Part shown: piece by piece, positions 1 to 8,219 of the stretch
Numbering within the stretch: the first letter of the stretch is position 1
Layout: the number at the start of each line of letters is the position of its first letter
NCBI RefSeq assembly: GCF_001886195.1
Contig: NZ_JXLB01000001.1
Span: 114,890 to 178,889, forward strand
Direction of reading: 5' to 3'
Length of the DNA stretch: 64,000 bases
DNA from: Enterococcus ratti
GTDB lineage: Bacteria; Bacillota; Bacilli; Lactobacillales; Enterococcaceae
Program-made: the position numbers and the translations under genes
The notes under the pieces: model-generated
Database searches by the model: none
What the model was told of the DNA's origin: nothing
The model's input: the letters and a program-made list of their open reading frames with translations, nothing else

Positions 1-144
1 TTCTTTTTCCATTTTTTTGTGAACTTCCTTTAAATAAACAAATACTAGATGTTGCTTAACGCTGTTTTTTCTGTCTTACTTATTACGATATGAAAAAATT
101 TTTTATTTTTCAAGAAAGCCATCTCTTGTTCTCTCCTTATCTCC
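1..144 (-). other. Window edge with possible tiny or partial ORFs
   Basis: No convincing gene is seen. On the minus strand a 25-codon frame runs from ATG at 122-120 to TAG at 45-47, with an AAGGAG-like site about ten bases upstream. A second ATG at 12-10, preceded by AAAGGAAG, reads off the window edge as M-E-K-E. The first could be a remnant of the decayed gene next to it. The second could be the start of a gene cut by the window. Neither can be assigned a function. Confidence 0.2.
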
Positions 145-464
145 CTATTTTTCTTTACTGTTTAGTTTCATTGAGTGAGTCATTGATTTTCCAATTTTTT
201 CTTGAGTGTCTGGAGTCATTTGTCGATTATTTGTAAGAAAAACACGTTCTACTGTTTTCTCTACCTCTTTTACTGCTTTAGTTAAGCTAGCAAATGACTG
301 TTTTTCTTTTTGATTTTATTGTTTGTTACAGATTGATTGGTAGTTCCCATATGTAAATATTCCTCCATTTCATTTATTATCTTAATCGCAGACCTAAGCT
401 GTCCTTTCCTGTGCATTAACTGAACTAAGAATCTCTCCTCTTTTTTCTTGTTGAACTGCCCCAT
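145..464 (-). pseudogene. Small hypothetical gene, apparently frameshifted
   Basis: A 60-residue frame begins at ATG 464 and stops at 282, giving a Lys-rich helical peptide. A second frame overlaps it from a TAA at about 312-314 and stays open to TAG at 145-147, reading roughly 55 residues (including a KEVEKTVERVF stretch). Both halves have the same charged, helical composition. They would join into one protein of about 105 residues if a one-base slip occurred in the A-rich run near 300-325. No good Shine-Dalgarno precedes 464, which also fits decay. I do not recognise the family. The alternative is two unrelated chance frames. Confidence 0.35.
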
Positions 465-598
465 CTAAGTAAATAAAATAGCACACTATAGATAGATGAC
501 AAATAATTTTACAACAACTTTTTCTTCATCAAACATCATTTATTTCTAAAAAAATAAAAAATTTTCTGCTATTATTATTTTCCCATTTTTTATACGAA

Positions 599-653
599 AA
601 TAAGCTAGAGGATATCGAAAATAACTTTTATCTTCGATATCCTCTAGCTTATT
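599..653. repeat. Perfect 21-bp inverted repeat (hairpin)
   Basis: Arms at 599-619 and 633-653 are exact reverse complements (AATAAGCTAGAGGATATCGAA) around a 13-base loop. It lies downstream of ldh, beyond a nearer terminator-like hairpin. On the minus strand the stem is followed by TTTTCGTATAAAAAATGG, so it could be a backup terminator, but its length and perfection are unusual for that job. Confidence 0.75.
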
Positions 654-675
654 GCTTTAATGTTTAACTATTAAA

Positions 676-704
676 CAAACCAAAGCATGAAATTCTTTGG
701 TTTG
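676..704 (-). terminator. Probable ldh terminator
   Basis: Arms 676-685 and 695-704 (CAAACCAAAG / CTTTGGTTTG) form a 10-bp stem with a 9-base loop just after the ldh stop. On the minus strand it is followed by TTTAAT, a weak U-tract. Confidence 0.6.
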
Positions 705-723
705 CTAGCCTTTTTCATTTAAA

Positions 724-1668
724 TTATAATACAGTATTTAATACTTTTCTTAATTCACTAACAGATTGATTGAACATTTTTGTTTCTTCAGGAGTAATGG
801 ATAGTTCAATCACTTCTCTTACCCCGTTTTCATCAACGATTGAAGGAACACCGGTAAAGATATCTGTTTCACCATATTGACCGTTTAAATAAGCAGAAAC
901 AGGTAACACAGCTTGTTCATTATTTAATATTGCTTTCACAATACGCGCAGTACTCATACCAATTCCATAATAAGTTGCTTTCTTTCTATCGATAATTTCG
1001 TAAGCTGCATTTTTTACTTTATCGGCAATGATTGTTAAATCACTTTCTTCAATACGATGATCTTTTTCTACAAATTCCATGATTGGTTTTCCACCAACAG
1101 TTGTGTGAGACCACGCAGCTACTTCTGAATCTCCATGTTCTCCTAAGATATATCCATGAACGCTACGAGGATCAATTGCTAATTTTAATGCAATTTCTTT
1201 TCTAAAACGAGTAGTGTCTAAAGTTGTTCCAGTTCCGATTACTCGAGAAGAAGGCAAGCCAGATTCTTTCCATGCAATGTAAGTTAAAATGTCTACAGGA
1301 TTTGAAGCGACTACTAAAGCTCCATCAAATCCAGAATTCATGATTTGTTTCACAATATCTCTCATAATATTAGAATTTGTTTTTACTAAATCTAGACGAG
1401 TTTGTCCAGGTTTTTGGTTAATTCCAGCAGTGATTACAACTAAATCTGCATCGGTACATTCACTGTAATCTCCTGACCAAACGGCAACGTTTTCTTCTCC
1501 CCATGCCATACCATCTAATAGGTCCAGAGCTTCTCCTTCAGCTTTTTCTTGGTTTACGTCAATTAAGACTAATTCATTGGAAATTCCTTGGTTAATCATT
1601 GCATAAGCGATACTTGTTCCTACAAAGCCTGTACCGACAATGACTACTTTTCTACTTGTTTTTTTCAT
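724..1668 (-). CDS. ldh: L-lactate dehydrogenase
   Basis: NAD-dependent L-lactate dehydrogenase, which reduces pyruvate to L-lactate in the cytoplasm and regenerates NAD+ for homolactic fermentation. The N-terminal Rossmann motif GTGFVGTS, the NPVD segment and the catalytic GEHGDSE box are all visible. The 314 residues fit the LDH family, and the sequence closely resembles the main enterococcal Ldh as I remember it. The start is placed at the MKKTSRK methionine (1668) rather than six codons upstream, because family members begin there and a GGAG lies 12 bases before it. It stands alone, with its own promoter and terminator. Confidence 0.95.
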   Translation of the reverse strand: MKKTSRKVVIVGTGFVGTSIAYAMINQGISNELVLIDVNQEKAEGEALDLLDGMAWGEENVAVWSGDYSECTDADLVVITAGINQKPGQTRLDLVKTNSNIMRDIVKQIMNSGFDGALVVASNPVDILTYIAWKESGLPSSRVIGTGTTLDTTRFRKEIALKLAIDPRSVHGYILGEHGDSEVAAWSHTTVGGKPIMEFVEKDHRIEESDLTIIADKVKNAAYEIIDRKKATYYGIGMSTARIVKAILNNEQAVLPVSAYLNGQYGETDIFTGVPSIVDENGVREVIELSITPEETKMFNQSVSELRKVLNTVL

Positions 1669-1713
1669 AACAATTACACACTCCATTTCATATAGTATGT
1701 TATTTTCATGAAA

Positions 1714-1742
1714 ATTATACAGTAAATATAATCATTTATCAA
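1714..1742 (-). promoter_or_regulatory. ldh promoter (-35 TTGATA, -10 TATAAT)
   Basis: Minus-strand TTGATA (1742-1737) and TATAAT (1719-1714) are separated by exactly 17 bases. They sit about 45-70 bases upstream of the chosen ldh start. This is a near-consensus sigma-A promoter, as expected for a major glycolytic enzyme. Confidence 0.75.
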
Positions 1743-1911
1743 TATAATAGATTTTATTATTAATATAATTTTTTTTTATAGAAATGATTTGTAGAACAAA
1801 AAAATAGAGACTATATGTATTTATTTTGTATTTATATTTACAAAAAAGGCATTTATATCCAATCATTCTTTTTTTTGATAGAATCTTATGCTGTTTTTGT
1901 TCTCTATTCAT

Positions 1912-1955
1912 AAAAAGACTTAGATTATTAATTTTCTAATAATCTAAGTCTTTTT
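1912..1955. terminator. Bidirectional Rho-independent terminator
   Basis: A perfect 19-bp inverted repeat (arms 1912-1930 and 1937-1955, core GACTTAGATTATTA) with a 6-base loop has A/T runs at both ends. It lies just after the stop of the 76-residue gene at 1977-2207 and would terminate that transcript. Confidence 0.85.
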
Positions 1956-1976
1956 AATATGTATAATTGTTTAGAC

Positions 1977-2207
1977 TTATTTAAATCTTTTATACTGTCC
2001 TTGTTTTGAAACTGTTTTTGATGAAAAATTCTTGTTTGCGGGTTTATTAGTCGTTTTTTTACTTAAAAATGCCACGAAAAAAACGAGGATTGCGAGTCCG
2101 CCTAAAATTAAGTACATATGATCTGATAAATAAGTAGATAAAAGATCGAAGATATCAGTTTGCGCAACTAAACTTGAATTGACTATCTGCAACCAGAGCT
2201 TTTCCAT
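1977..2207 (-). CDS. Small single-pass membrane protein, unknown function
   Basis: A 76-residue protein with a strong AGGGAGGAAATAT site before the ATG and a strong terminator after the stop, so it is very probably expressed. Residues about 31-48 (YLILGGLAILVFFVAFLS) form one hydrophobic helix. It is followed by a Lys/Arg/Gln-rich tail, predicted cytoplasmic by the positive-inside rule. No motif identifies a function. It is monocistronic between ldh and a small repeat protein. Confidence 0.65.
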   Translation of the reverse strand: MEKLWLQIVNSSLVAQTDIFDLLSTYLSDHMYLILGGLAILVFFVAFLSKKTTNKPANKNFSSKTVSKQGQYKRFK

Positions 2208-2566
2208 ATATTTCCTCCCTATCTTAATACGAAAAAAATTTCATTTCTTCAATATAAAGCATAATATAAAAAAAGATAAAGAAAATAACTTTTTTTTCTT
2301 TGGAATAGAAAAAAGGGAGAGCTGAAACGATTGCAAAAATTTAGTTGTGCAACTGATATTAAATGAATAAATGTTTTCTGCATATTTTGCCTATCTTTTG
2401 ATAACGTGAAGCTTTTAAAAATTAAACTAGTGATCTGTTTTCCTTTCTTTTGTCAATTAAAAGTTGCCTACGAAAGCCCACGAAAAAATTGGACTTTGGT
2501 AAGCGTCTAATAGAAATTGCCTATCAATTAAAAATAAATCCAAACAAATAAAAATAGCAAATTACG
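2208..2566. other. 359-bp intergenic region without a gene
   Basis: AT-rich sequence between two minus-strand small genes. The short motif TTGCCTA occurs three times (near 2386, 2463 and 2518), twice beside CAATTAAAA, but I see no convincing promoter, RNA or coding frame beyond the leader of the gene at 1977-2207. Confidence 0.5.
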
Positions 2567-2854
2567 TTACTTTTGATGCTTGGTAGTAATTTCTTCAAAT
2601 TTTTCTTTTACTTCTTTGGCTAATTTTTCTACTTCTTTTTCAAAAGCATTTGGTTGAGCAGATGTTTCTTCTTCGACGGAGTTTGAACCAGATAACGCAA
2701 CTTCTTTTTCTTCGCTAGAATTTGAACCAGATAAAGCTTCTTGTTTGTTTTTTGTTTCGCCAGAATTTGTGCCGGCTAATGCTACTTCTTCTTCTGTTTT
2801 AGGCGCCATAGATCCTCTTAGACGTTTACCTTTTTCGTCAGTATAATTTGTCAT
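2567..2854 (-). CDS. Small acidic repeat-containing protein
   Basis: A 95-residue hydrophilic protein. It contains three imperfect repeats of the type A-L-(A/S)-G-(T/S)-N-S-x-E (VALAGTNSGE, EALSGSNSSE, VALSGSNSVE), linked by Glu/Lys segments. A Glu/Lys-rich helix that could form a coiled coil follows. There is no signal peptide or membrane segment. The start is set at 2854 because AGGAGG lies six bases before that ATG; an in-frame ATG seven codons upstream has no such site. I do not know its function. The repeats suggest a flexible, possibly adaptor-like protein. Confidence 0.6.
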   Translation of the reverse strand: MTNYTDEKGKRLRGSMAPKTEEEVALAGTNSGETKNKQEALSGSNSSEEKEVALSGSNSVEEETSAQPNAFEKEVEKLAKEVKEKFEEITTKHQK

Positions 2855-3001
2855 AAAATTCCTCCTAATATTCATTTATTTTATCGTACCTAAGAAGAAA
2901 GCAACTGTCAAAACATGAAGATAGAACTAGAGTCTTTTCTCCTGTTTTTAACAGTTATTCCATATCTGTGTTTAGTTGTTGGATGTATGACTCTTTTTTT
3001 A

Positions 3002-3580
3002 TTATTGTTGTTCCTTTATTTGGATGCATTGAGCAATCAATGTACTTAAGAAGTGATAACCTAGTTTTGAAGGATGTAATCCGTCTTCTTGTAAATAAAG
3101 AGAAGGATCTTCAAAAGTTTTTTCATAATGATAGAAATCAATAAAGTCGACTTTCATTGACTCGGCTACTTTTTTTGCAATTTTGCCATATTCGATTAAT
3201 ATTTTTGGAACAGTTTGTGTTTTAATTTTTTCATCTACATAACTAGGACCAACTAAAATAATGTGACTATTTCGAAACTGTTGAATCATTTGTTGCAGAT
3301 TTTTTTGATATGTTTCCTGATTATTTCTTTGATTGATTGCATCATTGATACCTACATTCATGACAACGTACTCGGCTGTTTTTTCTTGCTTTGTGAGTTG
3401 GTTTAGTCTTTCAAGACAGCTTGTTGTAGAATCGCCTTTTTTTCCTAAATTGGTGATTGTAAAATCTGTTTTTCCTAGTGAATTAAGAGCATCTGAAAGA
3501 TAACTGTCTAAAATATGGGCAACTTCTCCTTGAAATAATCCTGCTGCAATGCTATCACCGAATATGATTATTTTTTTCAT
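3002..3580 (-). CDS. SGNH/GDSL-family hydrolase
   Basis: A 192-residue serine esterase or lipase-like enzyme. The SGNH blocks are in order: GDSI near the N-terminus (nucleophile Ser), a Gly before GDSTTS, the NVGIND block III Asn, and DGLHPS near residue 175, which supplies the catalytic Asp and His. No signal peptide is present, so the enzyme is probably cytoplasmic. The start at 3580 is preferred because an AAAGGG site lies about nine bases upstream. The longer N-terminus in the same frame reads through that site and does not look like the family. The substrate is unknown; such enzymes deacylate lipids, carbohydrates or thioesters. Confidence 0.8.
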   Translation of the reverse strand: MKKIIIFGDSIAAGLFQGEVAHILDSYLSDALNSLGKTDFTITNLGKKGDSTTSCLERLNQLTKQEKTAEYVVMNVGINDAINQRNNQETYQKNLQQMIQQFRNSHIILVGPSYVDEKIKTQTVPKILIEYGKIAKKVAESMKVDFIDFYHYEKTFEDPSLYLQEDGLHPSKLGYHFLSTLIAQCIQIKEQQ

Positions 3581-3758
3581 TTTCTTCATCCCTTTATTTT
3601 TATTGCATTTAAAGCCTACCACTTCAAGAGGAAAATAAGAACCCTTTGCGTTCAACTATAAAAAAAAATTATATTGATATAGTTTTTTTTATAAATATAT
3701 CGATGATAGGATAATTTAGGATTTTCTTCACTTTTATTTTGCAGATAGTCATACGATC

Positions 3759-4361
3759 TTATTCTCGTCTTTTTAGACCAACTTGCAGCCATTTTACTTT
3801 ATAATGGTAATCGTGAAGCAACTGTTTTGTTGTCCAAGCGTTTGCAATGCAATCTGTTAAGGAAGTGATGACTAAATCCATAATAAAATATAAAAAACTA
3901 AGTGCTTCCTCAGAATCTTTTATTGAAAAATGGTTGATTTTTAAAAGATTAAACCACTCGTGAATCTCTTCGGATTTAGAAGAAGTTATTCGTTTATGCC
4001 TAGAAAAATCGTTGCTTTGGGTTAAAAATTGAAGGATACACCAATAATTATTTTTAGTATCTAAAGTACTGCACCAAGCTAGATAATTTTCAATTCCTCG
4101 AAAAAAATCTTGTTTGCTTTTATGAATATACTGTAGAAGGTCTTGGTGAATTTGAAGTGAATAATAATGAATCGCATAGGTATAAGCATCTTCTAGATCG
4201 TCAAAGTATTTATAAAATGCACCACGAGACATTGCCATATCTTCAACAATATCAGCCACTTTTACTTGACTGATCGGTCGTTTAGAAAAATTTTTCAACA
4301 GAACTTCAAGAATTCTTTGCTTCTTCAAAGAAGGCAGATTAATAAATGTTGTTTTAGGCAT
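3759..4361 (-). CDS. TetR-family transcriptional regulator
   Basis: A 200-residue regulator. Residues about 14-60 carry a TetR-type helix-turn-helix (ILEVLLKNFSKRPISQVKVA, then MAMSRGAFYKYF). A helical ligand-binding and dimerisation domain follows. The ATG at 4361 is preferred over an upstream in-frame TTG because AGGAGG lies six bases before it. That ATG overlaps the end of the ABC ATPase gene by eight bases, so translation is likely coupled. Being last in the exporter operon, with two palindromes at the operon promoter, it is probably an autorepressor relieved by an exported compound. Confidence 0.85.
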   Translation of the reverse strand: MPKTTFINLPSLKKQRILEVLLKNFSKRPISQVKVADIVEDMAMSRGAFYKYFDDLEDAYTYAIHYYSLQIHQDLLQYIHKSKQDFFRGIENYLAWCSTLDTKNNYWCILQFLTQSNDFSRHKRITSSKSEEIHEWFNLLKINHFSIKDSEEALSFLYFIMDLVITSLTDCIANAWTTKQLLHDYHYKVKWLQVGLKRRE

Positions 4362-5052
4362 CTCCTGCCTCCTTTTCAATCATTTCTTCTAACAAATTGC
4401 CATCTTTCATTCGATAGACTCGGTCACTCCATTGGATCATGCGAGCATCGTGAGTAACCATGACAGTTGCTTTTTGTTTTTCATGTGCTTCTTTTACAAG
4501 TAATTTTATTACGTCGTATGCATGATCTGTATCTAAGCTGGCAGTTGGCTCATCCGCTAAAATTAAACTAGGATCATTAAACAGCGCTCGAGCAATTGCG
4601 ACGCGTTGCCGTTCTCCACCAGATAAATCTTTAGGGTAACTCTCTTTTAATCTGTAGATATCAAGGGATTTTAACAGCTCATCAATTGTAGCTTCTGTTT
4701 TTTTCTGATGACTTACCCGATTGACTAAATAAAATTGTTCTTTGACCTTTAAAAAAGGAATTAAATTTGAACTTTGTAAAATGAAGCCAATTTCTTTAAA
4801 ACGTAAATCCGCTCTTTTTTTCTCAGATAGATCTGAAAAAGATTGCTCATTGATAATAATTTCACCGGAAGTTGGTGTCTGTAAACCACCACAGATTGTT
4901 AAAAATGTACTTTTTCCTGAACCGGATGGCCCAATAATACTAACAAACTCCCCTTGCTTTACCTGAAAATCAATGCCTTTTAATGCAGTCACTTCAGTAT
5001 GTCCGCTTCCAAATTTCTTGACGATCTTTTTCATTGTTAAAATTTTTTTCAT
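4354..5052 (-). CDS. ABC transporter ATP-binding protein (MacB/LolD type)
   Basis: A 232-residue ATPase with Walker A (GPSGSGKST, residues about 42-50), signature LSGGERQRVA and Walker B LILADEPTASLD followed by an H-loop MVTHD. This layout is typical of the MacB/LolD/FtsE branch that pairs with FtsX-like permeases. The permease gene ends five bases upstream, and its last codons form the Shine-Dalgarno (GGAGGATAAATGAC). It powers an exporter or mechanotransmission complex at the inner face of the membrane. The substrate is unknown; a peptide or antimicrobial is plausible. Confidence 0.9.
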   Translation of the reverse strand: MKKILTMKKIVKKFGSGHTEVTALKGIDFQVKQGEFVSIIGPSGSGKSTFLTICGGLQTPTSGEIIINEQSFSDLSEKKRADLRFKEIGFILQSSNLIPFLKVKEQFYLVNRVSHQKKTEATIDELLKSLDIYRLKESYPKDLSGGERQRVAIARALFNDPSLILADEPTASLDTDHAYDVIKLLVKEAHEKQKATVMVTHDARMIQWSDRVYRMKDGNLLEEMIEKEAGDA

Positions 5053-5057
5053 GTCAT

Positions 5058-6131
5058 TTATCCTCCTATTGCTGTAATTGGATCGACTTTTGCAATGGTT
5101 CGGATTGAAAATACACCGCCTAATACAGCAACGATTATTAAGATGCCACTATATAGCAACCATTGTGTCCAAAAAGTGGTGAACGGCATAGCATTTGGTA
5201 AGATCAAACTTGTTAGATAAGCAGCAAAGATGGCAAGTATGGCGCCTATCATGCCAATGATAAACGATTGAGCAACAAGTGAACGAGCAATAAACGAGTT
5301 ACGAATGCCTTGTGCTTTCATGACACCAAATATCGCTGTTTTTTGTAATGTGATGACATACATAAAGATGCCAACGACTGCTGCGACAACTAAAAACAAG
5401 AAATAGACCATCGCATTCAACGTCATGTTTTGGGCAGAATATCCAGGAATACTTTCAATAAATTCTGGAATTGAAAGCTTTTGCAAGGTTTTGGATGCTC
5501 CAGTTTGTGTAAGTGTTGCAGAATTTTTTGTAACGATTGCACTGATTGGTCTCTTTTTTTGTGAAGAAAATGGCTGACTTCCATATTTCAAACGAGTCCA
5601 TGTTTTTAGATTAGTGTAAATCACAGGTGTTACTGTATAATAAGTTTCAGGAAAAATTCCTACAATAACTAATTCTTGCGTATCACTTCCTATTTTTATT
5701 CTATCCCCAATTTTATAATTATTTTTTGCAAGATTTTGAGAAATAATAATTTCATTTTCTTTATTAAAGCAACGGCCTTTACTTAATTTTGGAAGTAAGA
5801 AAGCATGATCTTTTGTACCAAAGACTGTGACGTTTTCCTTGTCTTTTCCTTTGATTGCTCCGCTAAATAAACCAATGGGTGCTTTCTCATTTGCTTGGAT
5901 TTGTTCTAAATCACCTATTGTTAATTGTGAGGCTGCAAAAACTTTATTCGCATCTTCTGATAAAATGATTTCTTGAGCATGCCAATCATTGATTGCTTTT
6001 TTAAATTCTTCTGCCAGCCCGCTAGCTAACCCGGATAACATGAAAACCACATAAGCAATTAAGAACATGATTCCAATGATCAATCCATAGCGTAGTTTCG
6101 CATATTTTATTTCTTTAATAGCTAAAAACAT
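5058..6131 (-). CDS. FtsX-like ABC transporter permease
   Basis: A 357-residue permease with one N-terminal transmembrane helix (about 14-38), a large extracytoplasmic domain of about 190 residues and three C-terminal helices (about 240-340). This is the four-helix MacB/DevC-like architecture. It is the first gene of the operon permease-ATPase-TetR. A strong AGGAGGGGGAAACA site precedes the ATG. Two TetR-type palindromes lie 25-82 bases upstream of the gene, where the promoter is expected. The extracytoplasmic domain would bind substrate or partners at the cell surface. Confidence 0.88.
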   Translation of the reverse strand: MFLAIKEIKYAKLRYGLIIGIMFLIAYVVFMLSGLASGLAEEFKKAINDWHAQEIILSEDANKVFAASQLTIGDLEQIQANEKAPIGLFSGAIKGKDKENVTVFGTKDHAFLLPKLSKGRCFNKENEIIISQNLAKNNYKIGDRIKIGSDTQELVIVGIFPETYYTVTPVIYTNLKTWTRLKYGSQPFSSQKKRPISAIVTKNSATLTQTGASKTLQKLSIPEFIESIPGYSAQNMTLNAMVYFLFLVVAAVVGIFMYVITLQKTAIFGVMKAQGIRNSFIARSLVAQSFIIGMIGAILAIFAAYLTSLILPNAMPFTTFWTQWLLYSGILIIVAVLGGVFSIRTIAKVDPITAIGG

Positions 6132-6155
6132 TGTTTCCCCCTCCTACAATTTTAG

Positions 6156-6176
6156 TTAGTGACGGTTTGTCACTAA
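6156..6176. promoter_or_regulatory. Palindromic operator 1 for the TetR regulator
   Basis: TTAGTGAC-GGTTT-GTCACTAA is a perfect 8-bp inverted repeat with a 5-base centre, 25 bases upstream of the permease start. It shares the GTGAC(N5)GTCAC core with the palindrome at 6193-6213. Assignment to the TetR gene at the operon end is inferred. Confidence 0.8.
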
Positions 6177-6192
6177 TCAATAGAATAGCTTA

Positions 6193-6213
6193 TAAGTGAC
6201 AATTTGTCACTTA
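6193..6213. promoter_or_regulatory. Palindromic operator 2 for the TetR regulator
   Basis: TAAGTGAC-AATTT-GTCACTTA is the second copy of the same palindrome, centred 37 bp from the first. Two identical-core sites at one promoter suggest binding of two regulator dimers. Confidence 0.8.
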
Positions 6214-6358
6214 ATAAAACTAAAAAAAGTCATCTAATTGTTTTAAGTTCTTCATTTTATATTCGCATTTATGAAAATGATAAGAGAATTTAAGGCTTTA
6301 AGTATTTTTTATGTGATTCATGATAAACTAAAGAAAACAAAACAAATGAGGGAAACGA

Positions 6359-6763
6359 ATGATCAAACTTTTAATTATTGAAGACGATAAAATTTTATCA
6401 GACAATATCAAAGACATTCTTTCTGAAATGGGCGAGATCAAACAAGTATATAATGGTAGTGAAGGTTTATTTGAATTAGAAAGCGGTACATATGATTTAG
6501 CAGTTTTGGATCTGATGTTGCCAGAAATGAATGGCTATGAAGTCTTGACTTATATTCGAAAAAAAAAGAATCAAACCCCGATATTGGTTCTGACCGCCAA
6601 AGATGGGTTAGAAGATAAAATCAAAGGTTTTGAATGTGGTGCAGACGATTATTTAACGAAGCCATTTTATCGAGAAGAATTGTTGATGCGAATCAAGGCT
6701 TTATTAAGACGTTCTTTGGGCTTATTCAATGAACATATACTTGAACATAAAGAAATTAAATGA
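6359..6763 (+). CDS. Response regulator receiver domain without output domain (CiaR-like)
   Basis: A 134-residue protein consisting of a complete receiver domain: acidic pocket Asp9-Asp10, phospho-acceptor Asp51 (VLDLMLPEMNG), LVLTAKD and Lys101 in LTKPF. Its best resemblance is to CiaR-type OmpR-family regulators, which are about 225 residues with a C-terminal winged helix. Here the protein stops right after the linker (LGLFNEHILEHKEIK), and no remnant of the DNA-binding domain follows in any frame before the kinase. The stop overlaps the kinase start (ATGA), so the join is neat. It may be a deletion product or a functional stand-alone receiver acting by protein contacts. Confidence 0.85.
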   Translation: MIKLLIIEDDKILSDNIKDILSEMGEIKQVYNGSEGLFELESGTYDLAVLDLMLPEMNGYEVLTYIRKKKNQTPILVLTAKDGLEDKIKGFECGADDYLTKPFYREELLMRIKALLRRSLGLFNEHILEHKEIK

Positions 6764-8055
6764 ATAGGAATATTTTACAAAAGCAGCGTAAAAATTTTTT
6801 TGTCGCCAATATCTTAGCTTTTGCCTTGGTTTTCTTTTTATTGAGATTAATCACGTTACAAGTATTGAGTCAATCGGCTTATTGGGAGACTGACTTGTTT
6901 TTAAAAAATACAGACGTTCATTCTCAGATTGTGCAGTTGGAAATTGCTCGCTACCAACAAAATAATCCTTTTTTAGATTCGTCTATAAATGAATCAATTA
7001 CCGATCAGTTCAATACACAAATCGTTTTATGGTCTTCTGATGGTAAAATTTTAAATAAAGAAGAAATCGGCGGTCGATTTAGTCAGATTGAAGAAGTCGT
7101 ACTTGATAAACAACATCTTAATACGATCCAAACGATCGAGTTGAAACAAGAGGAGAGCGACTCCCTTCTTTCTTTTCGGTCCGTTACAAAAAAAGCTGGT
7201 ACGAACCAAGGAGACGTGGCTTATATTCAAATTTTAGCAAATACGAATCAAATTAAGCACTCTTTTGCCGATTTTCGCAGGATCATGATCCTTTGTATGG
7301 TAATTTTTTGGTTGCTTTCGATTGGTATCAGTTATTACTTATCGAATTTAGCTATGCGTCCGATTCTCGCTTCTTGGAAACGTCAAAAAGAATTTATTGA
7401 AAATGCTTCTCATGAATTAAGAACGCCATTGACAATTATCCAAAACAGTCTTGAGCACCTCTTTACTAAGCCAAATCACAGGATCATCGAAGAATCTGAA
7501 AGCATTGCACAAGCGCTTTCTCAAACACGAAGACTTTCTGGCTTAACAAGGGATCTTTTAACCATTGCCCGAAATGATTCAAACGAACAAACATTAGAAA
7601 TAAAAGCTATTCAAACAAACGAATTTTTAGATGAATTAGTTAAACCTTTTCAAGAAATGGCAGCAATTGATCACAAGGAATTTATTTTGCAAAATGAAAC
7701 ACAAGTGATTGTTCGTTTTGATCCGCAAAAGCTTCATCAAGTATTTGTTATTCTTTTAGACAATGCTTTAAAATATACAAATCAACAGGATCGTATCGTA
7801 GTGATCTCAAAAGCTAATCATAAAGACTGGTTGATTCATATAAAAAATACAGGACCGACCATCAGTGATGAAGCAAAAAAACATATTTTTGATCGCTTTT
7901 ATCGGGAAGACCGGTCACGTTCAAAAGAAACTGGCGGATACGGGTTAGGATTAGCGATAGCAAAACAAATTGTGGTACAACATAAAGGGCAAATTATGGT
8001 TGCGGATAATTTTCCGCAAGGTGCTGATTTTAAAATCCAGCTTCCTTTAAAATGA
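6760..8055 (+). CDS. Sensor histidine kinase (CiaH-like)
   Basis: A 431-residue membrane kinase. Transmembrane helices lie at about 14-34 and 174-194, flanking an extracytoplasmic sensor domain. A HisKA domain follows with phospho-acceptor His218 (ENASHELRTP), then the HATPase region with N box (LLDNALKYT), F box (DRFYRED) and G boxes (GYGLGLAIAK). All catalytic motifs are intact, so it should autophosphorylate. Its start overlaps the end of the truncated response regulator by four bases. The cognate output may be lost, or the kinase may signal to another regulator. Confidence 0.88.
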   Translation: MNRNILQKQRKNFFVANILAFALVFFLLRLITLQVLSQSAYWETDLFLKNTDVHSQIVQLEIARYQQNNPFLDSSINESITDQFNTQIVLWSSDGKILNKEEIGGRFSQIEEVVLDKQHLNTIQTIELKQEESDSLLSFRSVTKKAGTNQGDVAYIQILANTNQIKHSFADFRRIMILCMVIFWLLSIGISYYLSNLAMRPILASWKRQKEFIENASHELRTPLTIIQNSLEHLFTKPNHRIIEESESIAQALSQTRRLSGLTRDLLTIARNDSNEQTLEIKAIQTNEFLDELVKPFQEMAAIDHKEFILQNETQVIVRFDPQKLHQVFVILLDNALKYTNQQDRIVVISKANHKDWLIHIKNTGPTISDEAKKHIFDRFYREDRSRSKETGGYGLGLAIAKQIVVQHKGQIMVADNFPQGADFKIQLPLK

Positions 8056-8219
8056 ATGTTTTCTCAAAACGTCACGTTGATTACCTAAAGATGCTTTTAT
8101 GTTCAAGCCGTCTTTGCTTTTCTTTTTAGAGAGAAAATGTTTCGTTTTTTATGTTTGCAATTCAGACTTAAAAGCTGTTAAGGTGAAAGAAATAAAAAAG
8201 ATAAAAAGGGGGATCTTTT

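Noticed and set aside
2310..2345. CcpA cre-like sequence near TGAAACGATTGCA
   Set aside because: It matches the cre consensus imperfectly and is not at a promoter of a catabolic gene.
4742..4966. Plus-strand frame opposite the ABC ATPase
   Set aside because: It lies antisense within a gene with intact Walker and signature motifs and has no ribosome site.
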